Assembly: GCA_022559985.1 (NCBI GenBank)
Contig: JAFJTR010000027.1
Span: forward strand, 1-64,000
DNA from: Parastagonospora avenae f. sp. tritici 18332-5
Taxonomy: Eukaryota > Ascomycota > Dothideomycetes > Pleosporales > Phaeosphaeriaceae
Direction of reading: 5' to 3'
DNA length: 64,000 bases
The position numbers and the translations under genes are program-made. Below, one piece after another: positions 46,596 through 56,096 of this stretch. Numbering within the stretch: the first letter of the stretch is position 1; the number at the start of each line of letters is the position of its first letter. The notes below the pieces were generated by a model. That model was not told the DNA's origin, ran no database searches, and was given only the letters and a program-made list of their open reading frames with translations.

Positions 46596-47834
46596 GTTTC
46601 GAGCTGTTATTGGTGGTGGGGTGCAAGAACCCACGAAGATGCGATTGTGCGATAATGATGGGGCGCGAGGCTCTGTGATGTCTGCAGAGGCCTCGTACGA
46701 GCTTCACCGACCTGGTACAAAGATTTGCGACAGTAAATTTGAGGATTGTGGGGGAGCCAGCGATTGTTGTTTAGGCATGTGAGCTCCAGTGCTCCGGACC
46801 TTGGCTCACGTATGCCCCGGTGCGCGTTCGGCTGGGAATTGGTTGTGCCGAGGTCCATGAGCGCCTAAGCCTGCGTTGCCTTTTCCTTGACATTGCAGTT
46901 GACATCAACGCGATGAGCGTGTCGTAGGATCTGGGCTCTCGAACGCTTGCCCCTACCGTTCGGGCGTAAGGAAATGGCTTCGAGATCGTCTGCATGGATG
47001 TACCCTCAGGCAAGGCGCATTCATCCGACCTAGTGGCTGACAGGCGTACTGCGTACTGACTGTCCACGGGTATGAGATCAATTTCAGGGCACGTATATAT
47101 TGCGCATGTCCTATGACGATTTTTATGCGGCTCTTCGGAACTTGACTGCTCGTGGATCTTTCCGCCTGCAGCATCGCGGTGTTCTTTCTTAGCCACACGC
47201 ATGTGATAATCTGGGGAACATCACTCTAAACTTTCTAAGTCAACTCAAGCCAAATAAATGCTCTTCAAGTTGTTCCCAGCCCGCGTCATTACAATAGTCT
47301 TAGAGGATTTTCTCTTCCAAATTCGTCAAATGTCCCTTCTGAAAGCTTTCACAGTGCCCAGGTACGCTTTTGTTGTCTTGATGTTGCCTGTTTACCTTAG
47401 CAACTGCTCATAACACTGCCCACACACGTGCAGTACTCAAACAGTACCAACTAGACCTCTCTGAGGAAGATCGGGCGTATAGTCTCCCTTGAGGTTTCCA
47501 ACTCAGTTTTCGCGATTCTGTCATGCACGCTCTTTTGCATGCCAAGGCTGCTGTCCGTTTGCTTCTCGTTCACTTCCAACACAGCACGCCCCAAACATCG
47601 AGGACACAGCCTTCTCTTCCCTTCCATATGAGTCAGCAGCCTGTCGTCGCCGCCGGCACGTAGTTAATCCGCCCGGCATTAGCGTGCCGCACACAGATAA
47701 AACCTCCGCCGCCCTCCAACCTTTCTCCTCCACACACACCCACTGGGATCGTTACCCACACGACTTTCTCCTCCCTTTGCCCACACGCATTTCTCCTATC
47801 GTTATACACACCGCTTTTCTCTTCTTATTCACCC

Positions 47835-47940
47835 GCCTTCCTCTCTCGATACGCCTTCCTCTCTCGATACGCCTTCCTCTCTCGATACGCCTTCCTCTCT
47901 CGATACGCCTTCCTCTCTCGATACGCCTTCCTCTCGACAC
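47835..47940 (+). repeat. 18-bp minisatellite, about 5.9 copies
   Basis: The unit GCCTTCCTCTCTCGATAC is repeated five times perfectly, then a partial sixth copy ends CTCTCGACAC. The unit length is a multiple of three, so the frames stay open through it (RLPLSI on plus, RRIERG on minus). The perfect identity implies recent expansion. Confidence 0.95.
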
Positions 47941-48697
47941 CTACGTGGGGTTCACGACCTTGTAGCTTCGGCTCCACGAGCCCTGACTCGTTGCGATTTC
48001 CCGTAAGACTCCCTCTTGCTGCCTACTCTGCAAGAACCCCAGCCAACTAATGCAGATGTCCATCTCAGCAGCACCTTCGCAGATGGCGACATGCGCGGTC
48101 GCCGCGGCACTTGGTCCTATCCCTTGTGAGCTCATCTGTCGTAGCGTGTCTGAGTGGGTTAGAGGTCGCTCTTCCGCCGATCAAGAGCTAGGCTAGGACT
48201 GCCGAACAACTCCTTTGTCCCCTCTAACTGAAATGAAGGCAGTCCAGATCCTCCTTCGGGGTTTCAATTGGGCCCAGATATAGAACATGGAATACGGGAT
48301 TGTGTAGCACGACCACTGCCCATTCGTGGGAGGAGTGCCTTGACCAGCATGCCGTTTGGAAAGAGGTGGGCTTCCTTACTAGTCTAGACATTGGGGTCAG
48401 TATCTTGCTCTCGCACTCCGCCCCGATAGTCTGCTGACCTCTCCTTGCAGGATGGTAACCATGCAATGCCAGGTCGATGTTTGTTTGGTCCGCTCAGCAT
48501 TCATCGCCAAATTCTCGCAGACGATGTTCCAACGTCCGTTACAAACAACACAGGGGCATTTACTTCCGGGTACTAGCCAGCGCGGCCGTACGCGGCTGTG
48601 CGGAGCTCCTTAACCGGGGCGTGGGAGAGCAGTGGGTCTCCCACACACGACCACCCATCTGGCTGACGCTCCTTCGGGAGCTGATACTGGGTACTTT

Positions 48698-48919
48698 GGA
48701 CAAGTACGTACCTCTCCCTCACCCGACACCACCACAAAATCTTGCTAACACCTCGCAGTTGGCATGTCCAGGCTTCAGCCTCGACTTCGGTCAGGGCTTT
48801 GTGGCCACCAGTCTAGCTTTGGCCTCTCGGGGCTAAAGCTGGATAATCGGGACAAGTACTTATCCTCCCCACCTATCTCTTCACACTCACTGATACCTAC
48901 GCAGTTGGCATTGTCCAGG
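48698..48919 (+). repeat. Diverged tandem pair with intron-like signals
   Basis: Copy 1 (48698-48772) runs from GGACAAGTAC to CGCAGTTGGCATGTCCAGG; copy 2 (48850-48919) has the same ends with one inserted base. In copy 1 the interior looks like an intron: GTACGT donor, TTGCTAAC branch and CTCGCAG acceptor. Copy 2 keeps GTACTT, CTGAT and CGCAG. Ends are conserved while interiors have diverged, as expected for duplicated exon-intron segments of a decayed gene. Confidence 0.5.
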
Positions 48920-49294
48920 TCGAAAGTCCATGCCGACGGCTCGCCTGAGCCGACGTTCTCCGGAACCAACGCTCTCCAGAGACGACGCATGGCAGGCCAT
49001 TGTTGAGAACACTCCAACTTTGGTAGCGGACTGCCTTGCCCGCCCGATTGCAAATGACGGCTTGTGCATTACGGTCTTTGGGGTGTGTAACACACCAGTA
49101 CTCCTTCTTCGAGCAACACAGGGAAGCTCTTATTCACCAACGCTCTCCGTAGCTGAGGTGCTCGATGCCCCTCGGGGCGAAGAGGTCTTTCGGGACGGTT
49201 TGAGGATCTGGTGTGTTCGGGCTGGAGGGGGAGCTTCTTGTCCGGAGTACGTTGAGGCAGTGGCTGGGGCCTCAACAAACAACTTTTAAAATTG

Positions 49295-49420
49295 CTGTAT
49301 TCTTTTTCTATTGGGTGTTGCTTCGCGGCTTCGTCCTTTCTCAATAAGCAATTTCTGTGGGTGTCGTATTCTTGTTCTGTTGGATTTCGCTTCGCGCCTT
49401 TTATCCTCTGCCAATACGCA
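49295..49420 (+). repeat. Diverged tandem duplication, about 68-bp period
   Basis: Copies at 49295-49350 and 49363-49420 share TGTATTCTT, TTCTRTTGG, GCTTCGCG and CAATAMGCA in the same order. Identity is partial, so the duplication is old. Confidence 0.55.
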
Positions 49421-49625
49421 CAGCAAACCTTTTCATCGACTGTTTCGGCTTATGCTGGAAAGTTGAGGAAGAAGCTGAGGTTGTAGGTTGAGCGTTGGTG
49501 CTCGTCTTCGTGAGCATGATGCGACATGGTTCACAGATATGGAGGGTGGGAAGTTATATGTTCTTGATCTTTCGTCTATCATCGCCGTCTATTTCCTCAT
49601 TCTACATCATCCCTGTGTCTTCCAT

Positions 49626-50514
49626 CTACTTCCCAACATTCGTATACCTCAGATACTTCTTAACTTCCCTCACGTTGTCCTGCCCAAACTTCTTCCTCGC
49701 GTCCTCCGTGCTCACGCTCGGCGGCACAATGACATCCTCACCCGCATTCCAATTGATCGGTGTCGCAATGCCCTTCTTGTCCGCGAGCTGCAACCCATCA
49801 ATAACACGCAACACCTCACTCGTATTGCGGCCCGTCGAAGCGGGGTATGTCATAGTGAGGCGGATCTTCTTGGCCGGGTCGATGATGAAGACTGAACGAA
49901 TGGTAAACGCAATACCACCGTTCTTGGCGAGGTTGTCGAGGTCGTCCTGCGAGATCATGTCGTACAGGAAGGCGACGTGGCGGTCGGCATCGGCAATGAT
50001 GGGGAAGGTGACCTGGGTGTTGCCGACTTCGTTGATGTCTTTGACCCATTCGTCGTGCGAGGTGAGGTCGTTGGCGCTCTTGGTGATGTGTTAGCCATAT
50101 TCCAGGATATCTGGACTTGAGGAAGACGCACCAGGCCGATCATTTGCACGCCACGAGCATCGAATTCGGGCTTTAGCTTCGCGAATGCACCGAGCTCGGT
50201 CGTGCAAACCGGGGTGAAATCAGCCGGGTGGGAGAACAGAACTGTCCATTTGCCGTCGATGAACTTGTGGAAGTCGAGGTCGCCATGCGTAGTCTTCGCT
50301 TGAAAGTTTGGGGCTATGGATCCTGTCAGTCACGTCCTGAACAGTACACAATGCTCATATACACACCCACAGAGCCCAATCGCAACCGGGGTTGCTCAGC
50401 AGGAAGCTTGATGCCACGACGAAGCAGTGGGGCAGTTGGGAGCTGGAAGCTCAGCGTTGGTCGGGCTGCGCAACGCAGAGCTCGTGAAGCTGCACGGGGG
50501 AAGAATGCAGGCAT
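49626..50514 (-). CDS. PRX1: Mitochondrial 1-Cys peroxiredoxin
   Basis: Three exons (50514-50367, 50313-50132, 50078-49626) give 260 aa. The first 35 residues are Arg/Ala-rich without acids (FFPRAASRALRCAARPTL), a mitochondrial presequence. The catalytic core starts LRLGSVAPNFQAKTTHGD and has the peroxidatic cysteine in HPADFTPVCTTELG. There is no resolving cysteine in the C-terminal half, which instead carries the Prx6-type YPASTGRNTSEVLRVIDGLQ and TPINWNAGEDVIVPP. It reduces peroxides in the matrix using thioredoxin or glutathione systems. Intron 1 has branch CTGAC. Confidence 0.93.
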
Positions 50515-51119
50515 CGTGATTTATGCAAAGATCAGCCGATATCTTGAGTGCTACACTGAAGCTATGCACTGGCTCAATAGCCTGTGGAATTATTGATAGA
50601 GGCGGGATGGAGGAACATTTGCATTATGGCGTCATTCCAATAAATGGAGTCGGGCCGGTGCCGACTGCAACTGCCGCCAACTGTTTCGCGAAGGACATAA
50701 CGAGTCTATTAACTTCGACGTACACAGTAGAAGTCATGATGCTTCGAATAGCCTCATAACATTGTGAGAAATATCTTGACGGGCCAAGTAGTGCTTACGC
50801 TTTGACGCGGTCGCTTCTGAGATGCATGTGGACGCGCGAGAGTTCCAAGGTTACGTCACCGTGCTTCTTGCGTCTATATATATAATCCCGTCTGTGCTCA
50901 AGCTTCCCTCTGAAACTTGGATGAAGTGGCTGGGATATCCAAGGACAAAATATTGTCTGGCTTGGAGATATTGACAAGGACAAAATATTGCCTGATTTGC
51001 TTCATAAGGCTCAGCGCGCGTGAGTGGGCTTTTCGTAAATATCGTGAACCATCTCGTCCCATCAGCGCACAAGTCAAAATCGAGTCGTAAGCTTCAGAGC
51101 AACATATTCGACATCCACC
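50515..51119. other. Divergent intergenic region with direct repeats
   Basis: This lies between the starts of PRX1 (minus) and the DLH/SnoaL gene (plus). It contains the direct repeat listed separately. A TATATATA run sits at 50874-50882. No gene is seen. Confidence 0.5.
50941..50995 (+). repeat. Direct repeat AAGGACAAAATATTGYCTG
   Basis: Copies at 50941-50959 and 50976-50994 differ at one base (T/C) and are 35 bases apart, 125-180 bases upstream of the next ATG. Conservation of the copies inside otherwise unrelated flanks suggests a regulatory element or a slippage duplication. Confidence 0.6.
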
Positions 51120-52280
51120 ATGTCTTCTATAACATCCTTCGATCAAAGCGGTTCCGGATTTCTCAAGTTCAACTCTGGCGCTCCGCGCGTCTGGATAACG
51201 TCAGTCTCTGAACCATCGGAGAGAGCACTTCTCAATTGGTGGGAAGAAGGATTCGATGCTCGCTGGCTTCCATACGACCCTTCCAACGAACCAGCGTACA
51301 TCCGGATATTGAAACGCCTCAACGAAGACCTGAATCTAGGCGAGCACTATGCAATAATAGCATATGGAGAAGCGGCGAGCGTGGTGCTCAAGATAGCAAT
51401 GAAGCCGCTGCCAAGATGCTGTGCGATCATCGCATTCTACCCTCCGTCATTACCAAACCCGAAGACAATGTATCCCGCATCACACCAGGTCCAGGTCCAT
51501 GTAGCCAGCTTAAGCCAAGCTAGTCACCGCCCGGAACTTTGCGAATGGAAGCTGTACCAGTATAAGCAGTGTGCGACTGGCTTTGCGGATCCGTCGTCGA
51601 AAGCATACTCTGAGATCGAGGCGAATCTGTCCTGGACTAGAGCACTGGCATGTATGCGCAAAGGCTTCAACAAGATTGTTGATCTGGAACCGATCGTACA
51701 GAATATGTGGAACGCGAAGTACGAGGATGATGCCCCAGAGCGCGCGAGTATGAGCATAGCCACAAAGATGACTCAAAACAGCCCACATGTCAGCATACTG
51801 CCAACACTTGAGGGCGGCATAGGCAGGAAGAAGCTGGAAGAGTTTTACCGGGAGTTCTTCGTGCCGAGTCTGGTGGAGGATTTCAAGATCCGATTGGTGT
51901 CGCGGACCATCGGCGTGGATAGGGTTGTCGATGAGATGGTAGTGTCCTTTACGCATTCAGACGAGATTGATTGGATCCTACCTGGTTTGGAGCCGACGGA
52001 CAAGTTTGTTGAGATCGCAATGGTCAGCATCGTGACAGTAAGAGGAGGAAAGTTGATTTCTGAGCACATGTATTGGGACCAGGCATCAGTCCTGGTGCAA
52101 GTGGGCCTTTTGGATCCAAGGATGGTGCCAAAGTCATTCAAGGGCAAAGGTCTGAAGAGGATGCCCGTCGTGGGAGCAGAAGCGGCCAAACAGCTGGTCG
52201 AACCAAGGCAAGAGAGATACAACAAGTTGCTGCAAGAACACGGTTTGTTGGACGGCCTGAACGGAGCAAATGGCAATTGA
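51120..52280 (+). CDS. Dienelactone-hydrolase-like / SnoaL (NTF2-like) fusion protein
   Basis: 386 aa, no intron. The N-terminal half (about 1-200) follows the alpha/beta-hydrolase course of dienelactone hydrolases. However, the nucleophile-elbow position reads YGEAAS instead of a Cys-containing GxCxGG, so this half is probably not a working hydrolase. The C-terminal half (about 225-350) is SnoaL/NTF2-like: LEEFYREFFVPSLVEDFKI, then VDEMVVSFTHSDEIDWILPG, then VTVRGGKLISEHMYWDQASV. The last block is the typical strand pattern of that cone fold. Such fusions recur in moulds, sometimes near catabolic or secondary-metabolite genes; the reaction is unknown. Cytosolic, with no targeting signal seen. 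Confidence 0.8.
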   Translation: MSSITSFDQSGSGFLKFNSGAPRVWITSVSEPSERALLNWWEEGFDARWLPYDPSNEPAYIRILKRLNEDLNLGEHYAIIAYGEAASVVLKIAMKPLPRCCAIIAFYPPSLPNPKTMYPASHQVQVHVASLSQASHRPELCEWKLYQYKQCATGFADPSSKAYSEIEANLSWTRALACMRKGFNKIVDLEPIVQNMWNAKYEDDAPERASMSIATKMTQNSPHVSILPTLEGGIGRKKLEEFYREFFVPSLVEDFKIRLVSRTIGVDRVVDEMVVSFTHSDEIDWILPGLEPTDKFVEIAMVSIVTVRGGKLISEHMYWDQASVLVQVGLLDPRMVPKSFKGKGLKRMPVVGAEAAKQLVEPRQERYNKLLQEHGLLDGLNGANGN

Positions 52281-52358
52281 ACATATTTTCCGACTCCAGA
52301 ATTGTGTGTGCCTTAGCTCACCAGCATTGGAGTCTGGTCCATGAATCGCAGTCCACCC

Positions 52359-53612
52359 TCAACCAATGAAACTGCACGTTGGTAGCTGGTAATTTGGCAG
52401 AGCCCAGTACTTCCTTCTCACTCCGTCCCATTCGCCTTGTTCGTCGAGATTGGGTACCGGTATGGTTTCCCACTCGGTGTCAAAGCCAGCCTCGAAGAGG
52501 TCGATCTCGGCGATCTTGTTGTAGACGTCGTACACAACCTGGCGGTCCGCACCCATACCGCAGAAAAAGCCGAACTTGCCGCCATCGCCGTCGGGACCAC
52601 CTGCTGGATCGAGCATGCCAATGACATACTCGCTGAAGAACTCGCGGAGAGCTTTGTACTCTTCTGCAAATGTGTCGAAGTAGATAGCATCGAACATCTC
52701 GCTCTTCTCCACAAGGCCTGGCACTATGTCCTGCCAGCGTCCTTCATGAATGACAACGCCTGGCTTTTCGTACCATCCTTGTTCCTTCATGCGCTTCAGT
52801 ACATCTGGATGTGCTTCGATGATGTGATGGGCCTTCGGCTGCTTCTCTTGGAATATAGAGTCGATGATAGCCATGCCGTGGCCAACGTTCAAGACGCGAA
52901 GGCCAGGTGCAGGCAGGAGAAGTTCTGCAGATCTCCGCATCAAAGTTGTTTCCCACTCCATCATGACACTGTTCGCGTCCGAATCGAGGAGGCGATCTCG
53001 GTCGAAAGTGAGGTTGGACGCTAGATAATTGGGGTTTTCTGTGGACTCGTCGCCTTGAGCATCGCCCTTGTTCAGATCAACAACTTCAACCCCATCTTCA
53101 AATACATCGATATTGTTGCTCTCTGTTTCCCCATCTTCGTCTTCCTCATCTGAACTGGCCCCTCCTAGTTGCTGGTACTGATCCAAGCGGCTCAAAAGAA
53201 GCTCAGCGCGCACACCAGCATCCACGCATAACTCATAGAGCTCTTTTAGGCCAAGCCTGTGTGCTATACATCCAGGAGTCTCGCCATTTGCATCGAGATC
53301 ATTCCATATTGCGCCATTCTCGAATAGCAGCTTCATGGTCTTAATTGCGGCTTCGATTTGCTCCTCACGAGCCTTCGTATCACCATTGGCGTCCCCATTG
53401 ATCTGGACCTTTTCGTCATTGTCGTCGGATTCACAACCAGCGATTGCGGCGTGCAGAGGTGTGAAGAGTGTCTCGGAGTCTTGTACGTTGGCAGATGAGT
53501 TGCGGAGAAGATTGCGAAGAGCGGAGACATCGTGGTTTGCGGCGGCGAGCAGTATACTCTGCGTCGACAGATCCGTCTCAGTTTCAAATGCAGGGTCGTC
53601 CATATTGTTCAT
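52359..53612 (-). CDS. RMT2: Protein arginine N-methyltransferase 2
   Basis: 417 aa in one frame from the ATG at 53612. Ankyrin-like repeats fill residues 15-145 (SILLAAANHDVSALRNLL, LFTPLHAAIAGCES, TPGCIAHRLGLKELYEL). An acidic linker (SSDEEDEDGETES) leads to the methyltransferase domain. There the SAM-binding strand reads LRVLNVGHGMAIIDSIF, followed by HIIEAHPDVLKRMKEQGW, GRWQDIVPGL and FDAIYFDTFAEEYKALREFF. The combination of ankyrin repeats and this domain is diagnostic for Rmt2, which methylates the delta nitrogen of arginine, notably in ribosomal protein Rpl12. It ends YWALPNYQLPTCSFIG. The 3' ends of this gene and the preceding one are 78 bases apart. Confidence 0.93.
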   Translation of the reverse strand: MNNMDDPAFETETDLSTQSILLAAANHDVSALRNLLRNSSANVQDSETLFTPLHAAIAGCESDDNDEKVQINGDANGDTKAREEQIEAAIKTMKLLFENGAIWNDLDANGETPGCIAHRLGLKELYELCVDAGVRAELLLSRLDQYQQLGGASSDEEDEDGETESNNIDVFEDGVEVVDLNKGDAQGDESTENPNYLASNLTFDRDRLLDSDANSVMMEWETTLMRRSAELLLPAPGLRVLNVGHGMAIIDSIFQEKQPKAHHIIEAHPDVLKRMKEQGWYEKPGVVIHEGRWQDIVPGLVEKSEMFDAIYFDTFAEEYKALREFFSEYVIGMLDPAGGPDGDGGKFGFFCGMGADRQVVYDVYNKIAEIDLFEAGFDTEWETIPVPNLDEQGEWDGVRRKYWALPNYQLPTCSFIG

Positions 53613-54035
53613 ATGTAAAAGAAGAATTGTTGTTGTATTGCTGCTCTCGCGGGGTTCAAGAAATTATGGACGTGCGAGTCAGGCATGATGCTAGCGCGGG
53701 GTCACCCTGTCAATTGCTCCGTCCCCATGGCCTCCACCAACCGGCGCTTCAGGATTGATTCAGCAAACGATTAGCATTCTTAACATTCCATGTACTTCGA
53801 TCTCATTGAAGATGTGTCTAGATTAGAGGTTCTAGAAGACTCCGCAGTCTGTACTTCCGGCCTATTCCGTTCCGTCAAAAAGCTTCTCACGACTAACAGT
53901 GAATTGCTTGCTATGGATCACTGAGACGTTACAAACACAAACTTATCATGACCTACACCATCTTCTTTGCTTGCTATTGTATCAAATGGCTTACAGCGAA
54001 GATCATTGAGGTTGGGATATAAGAATGCGAGCCCC
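53613..54035. other. Divergent intergenic region
   Basis: RMT2 promoter and the 5' side of the small plus-strand gene. Nothing else is recognised. Confidence 0.5.
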
Positions 54036-54485
54036 ATGAAGGTATGTGATACACTAAAATTCCGCTATGGCGCATGCGGCCATTACATCCGCGAGAATTT
54101 CCCCTGCCCGACGCAACAAGACAGCCAACGGTATGAGCCTGACTGGTTGACCGAGTGTCAGATGTTCGACTGCCAGCCTGCACAGCACCGACCAGGTTTC
54201 TGTGGGAGATGCGATGACCTTCACCTTGGAAGATATGCCCATGACCCTAATGAAGCTTCGAACAGCGACATTGACCGCAGCTCCCGTTCCCCACGCAGCG
54301 GCACCACTGTAAGTAGTAGCCAAAACACGAGCAATAGTGCCCATTCATTCACCACACCAACATCCGACAACTCAGACGACAGCTACGTCAGATGGCCATA
54401 CCGACCCCAAGGGTGCGCCCTTTCCAATCAGTTGCCTCCGCTTCCAACAGCCTCTAATCTGAGCTATGAGGTCGCTGAGATGTGA
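54036..54485 (+). CDS. Small Cys/His-rich protein
   Basis: 149 aa from the ATG at 54036. The N-terminal half has regularly placed Cys/His (MKVCDTLKFRYGACGHYI, ENFPCP, ECQMFDCQPAQH, GFCGRCDDLH), resembling short fungal proteins with zinc-ribbon-like C-G-H and C-x2-C motifs. The second half is Ser/Thr/Asn-rich and disordered. No signal peptide. Function is unknown. The sequence right after the start (AAG-GTATGTG) also looks like a donor site, so a spliced 5' form is possible. Confidence 0.5.
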   Translation: MKVCDTLKFRYGACGHYIRENFPCPTQQDSQRYEPDWLTECQMFDCQPAQHRPGFCGRCDDLHLGRYAHDPNEASNSDIDRSSRSPRSGTTVSSSQNTSNSAHSFTTPTSDNSDDSYVRWPYRPQGCALSNQLPPLPTASNLSYEVAEM

Positions 54486-54923
54486 AATAGTGCGCCGCCA
54501 GCTTTTCATGGGAGTCCGATTGACTATGGGTGCTCACTGCGCAGCATGGAGAATCACAGAACAAGCCGGGGGTACCACGACCGCGTGAGGAGGATCCAGG
54601 AGCGACTAGCAGAGGCTTTCGGTCTGACTCGGATGAGAGTGCATATTTTGATGTTGAACGCACAAAACAGGAACGCCCAAGATCGCAGTGAGGCAGCGAG
54701 ATATGGGCATACATGGATTTGATGTGAGCTTCGGTCATTACTATTGGTAGCTTGTATTTCATTGGTCTAGTAAAATGGGTATAAATCATTACAAACAACT
54801 CGCAACTTCGTGCATCGCAGATTCATGTATCTTTTTGCGGAAGCAATCAACCAGACTCAAACTATCCTCATGTACGCAGCTGTTCAGTTGTCACGAAATG
54901 ATTCCTGAAACATTGATGTCGAC
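54486..54923. other. Convergent 3' intergenic region
   Basis: Probable 3' UTRs; nothing recognised. Confidence 0.5.
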
Positions 54924-56096
54924 TTATGCTCTGACTGTGTTGTTCGTGCCAACATACTCAGGCGTCTCGTGGTAATGGTTCGCTTGGCCGTTGACATTGG
55001 TGTTGTAGGCATATTGCTGATTTGCTTGGCCATTCGCGTTGTTGTTGTGTCTATAAGGTTGGTAAGGCGGAGCAGACGGGTTGGTGACGGGGCTGTATTG
55101 TGATTGGTACGCCATTGGTTCAGCGCTAGTTGAAGTCTTCCAGGAACCGTGCTTTGAGATGCACAAGATAAAGATGAAGCTGAAAGCTTGGCCAAAGGTG
55201 GAGAGATAAGCCAGGGTCAGATAACTCTCCACCGTGTAGATGTTCACATAGAAGGCGTGAAGATTCCACACAGCTACAACGAGAGTGCAGATTGTCCAGA
55301 GTGCCATGGCGATGGTAAGGGCGACGACCCAGCCTATGAGGCCCTGAAGCATTAACGTTAGCGACAGCTTAGTGCGTATTTGAGTGTCAAAACTTACTCC
55401 TCCAGCTTTGCCTGCCTTGCGCAAAGACATGACCGTCGTGAGTGCTAGTGCTCCAGCCACAAGCAAGCTTACAAGGTACAACGAATAGAATGCAACTCTT
55501 ATGCCCGATAGAGGTTCAATGACATCGCCCAAGTTTGAGAACCTATACCTATACCGGTAGGCATAACTGCGTCCCATTTCGGCGTTGACGTATGCAGTCA
55601 TGCCCGCGACAACGCATGCCAGGGCGCCAAGTAGGCCGATGATGGCAAGCGGGACAATCTTGAAGATAGCGTTCGAGTGACCGGTGCCGAGTTGCCGACG
55701 GAGCATGGTGTTAAGGGTGAAGACGACTACCACGAGGAGTAGCCAGTAGCCGATCATTTGAAATATGGAAATCGCCACAGTCCAGAAATAGGAGCTATAA
55801 GCTGTCGTTGTTTCGCAGGGCCGGAGGACTCTTGCGATGATTGAGCACAAGTAGGTTCTATAGTTGTTAGCCCATATTGCGCATGTTCGCCAGATCTGTA
55901 CTCACAATAAAAAGAAAGACAGGCATATGATGAGCGGTGCTCCGAGAAGTTGTGTTCCAGGGACACTCTTCCTGCGAAGGATGAAGAGGGCAATGAAGAT
56001 TCCGAGAAGTGCTACGAAGAAGAGTACTTCATTGGCAAGGCTAGCTTGTACTGCTGTGGAACGAAAAGCATCCAGACAGTTAGACCTACTTGCCAT
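54924..56096 (-). CDS. Seven-TM orphan membrane protein
   Basis: Three exons (56096-55906, 55857-55398, 55343-54924) give 356 aa. Seven hydrophobic segments are visible: LFFVALLGIFIALFIL, APLIICLSFFLLTYLCSII, FWTVAISIFQMIGYWLLLVV, VPLAIIGLLGALACVVAGM, FYSLYLVSLLVAGALALTTV, GWVVALTIAMALWTICTLVV and LAYLSTFGQAFSFIFILCI. A cytosolic tail rich in Asn, Gln and Tyr follows. Topology is receptor-like, as in fungal orphan 7TM proteins, but no DRY, CFEM or RTA1 signature is seen, so the family is not named. Splice sites are GTGAGT and GTAAGT donors with CTAAC branches. Confidence 0.75.

Larger units (their letters stand above)
46596..49625. other. 3-kb gene-poor, repeat-bearing region
   Basis: No gene can be supported. 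The region holds an 18-bp minisatellite, an intron-like diverged duplication near 48.7-48.9 kb and a second diverged pair near 49.3-49.4 kb, each listed below. Open frames of 110-160 codons occur but are shaped by these repeats or lack domains. The right edge is the 3' side of the peroxiredoxin gene. Confidence 0.5.

Noticed and set aside
46771..47202. 143-codon minus-strand frame upstream of the carnitine carrier
   Set aside because: Charged, no domain, and overlaps the carrier's probable promoter.
47489..47965. 158-codon plus-strand frame containing the minisatellite
   Set aside because: Kept open mainly by the 18-bp repeat; the flanking peptide has no recognisable features.
48560..48700. 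GC-rich, structured stretch considered as 5S rRNA or a tRNA
   Set aside because: No A/C-box promoter pattern or T-arm consensus; does not match the fungal 5S layout.
48930..49289. 119-codon plus-strand frame
   Set aside because: No domain or signal peptide; lies among decayed duplications, so chance is likely.
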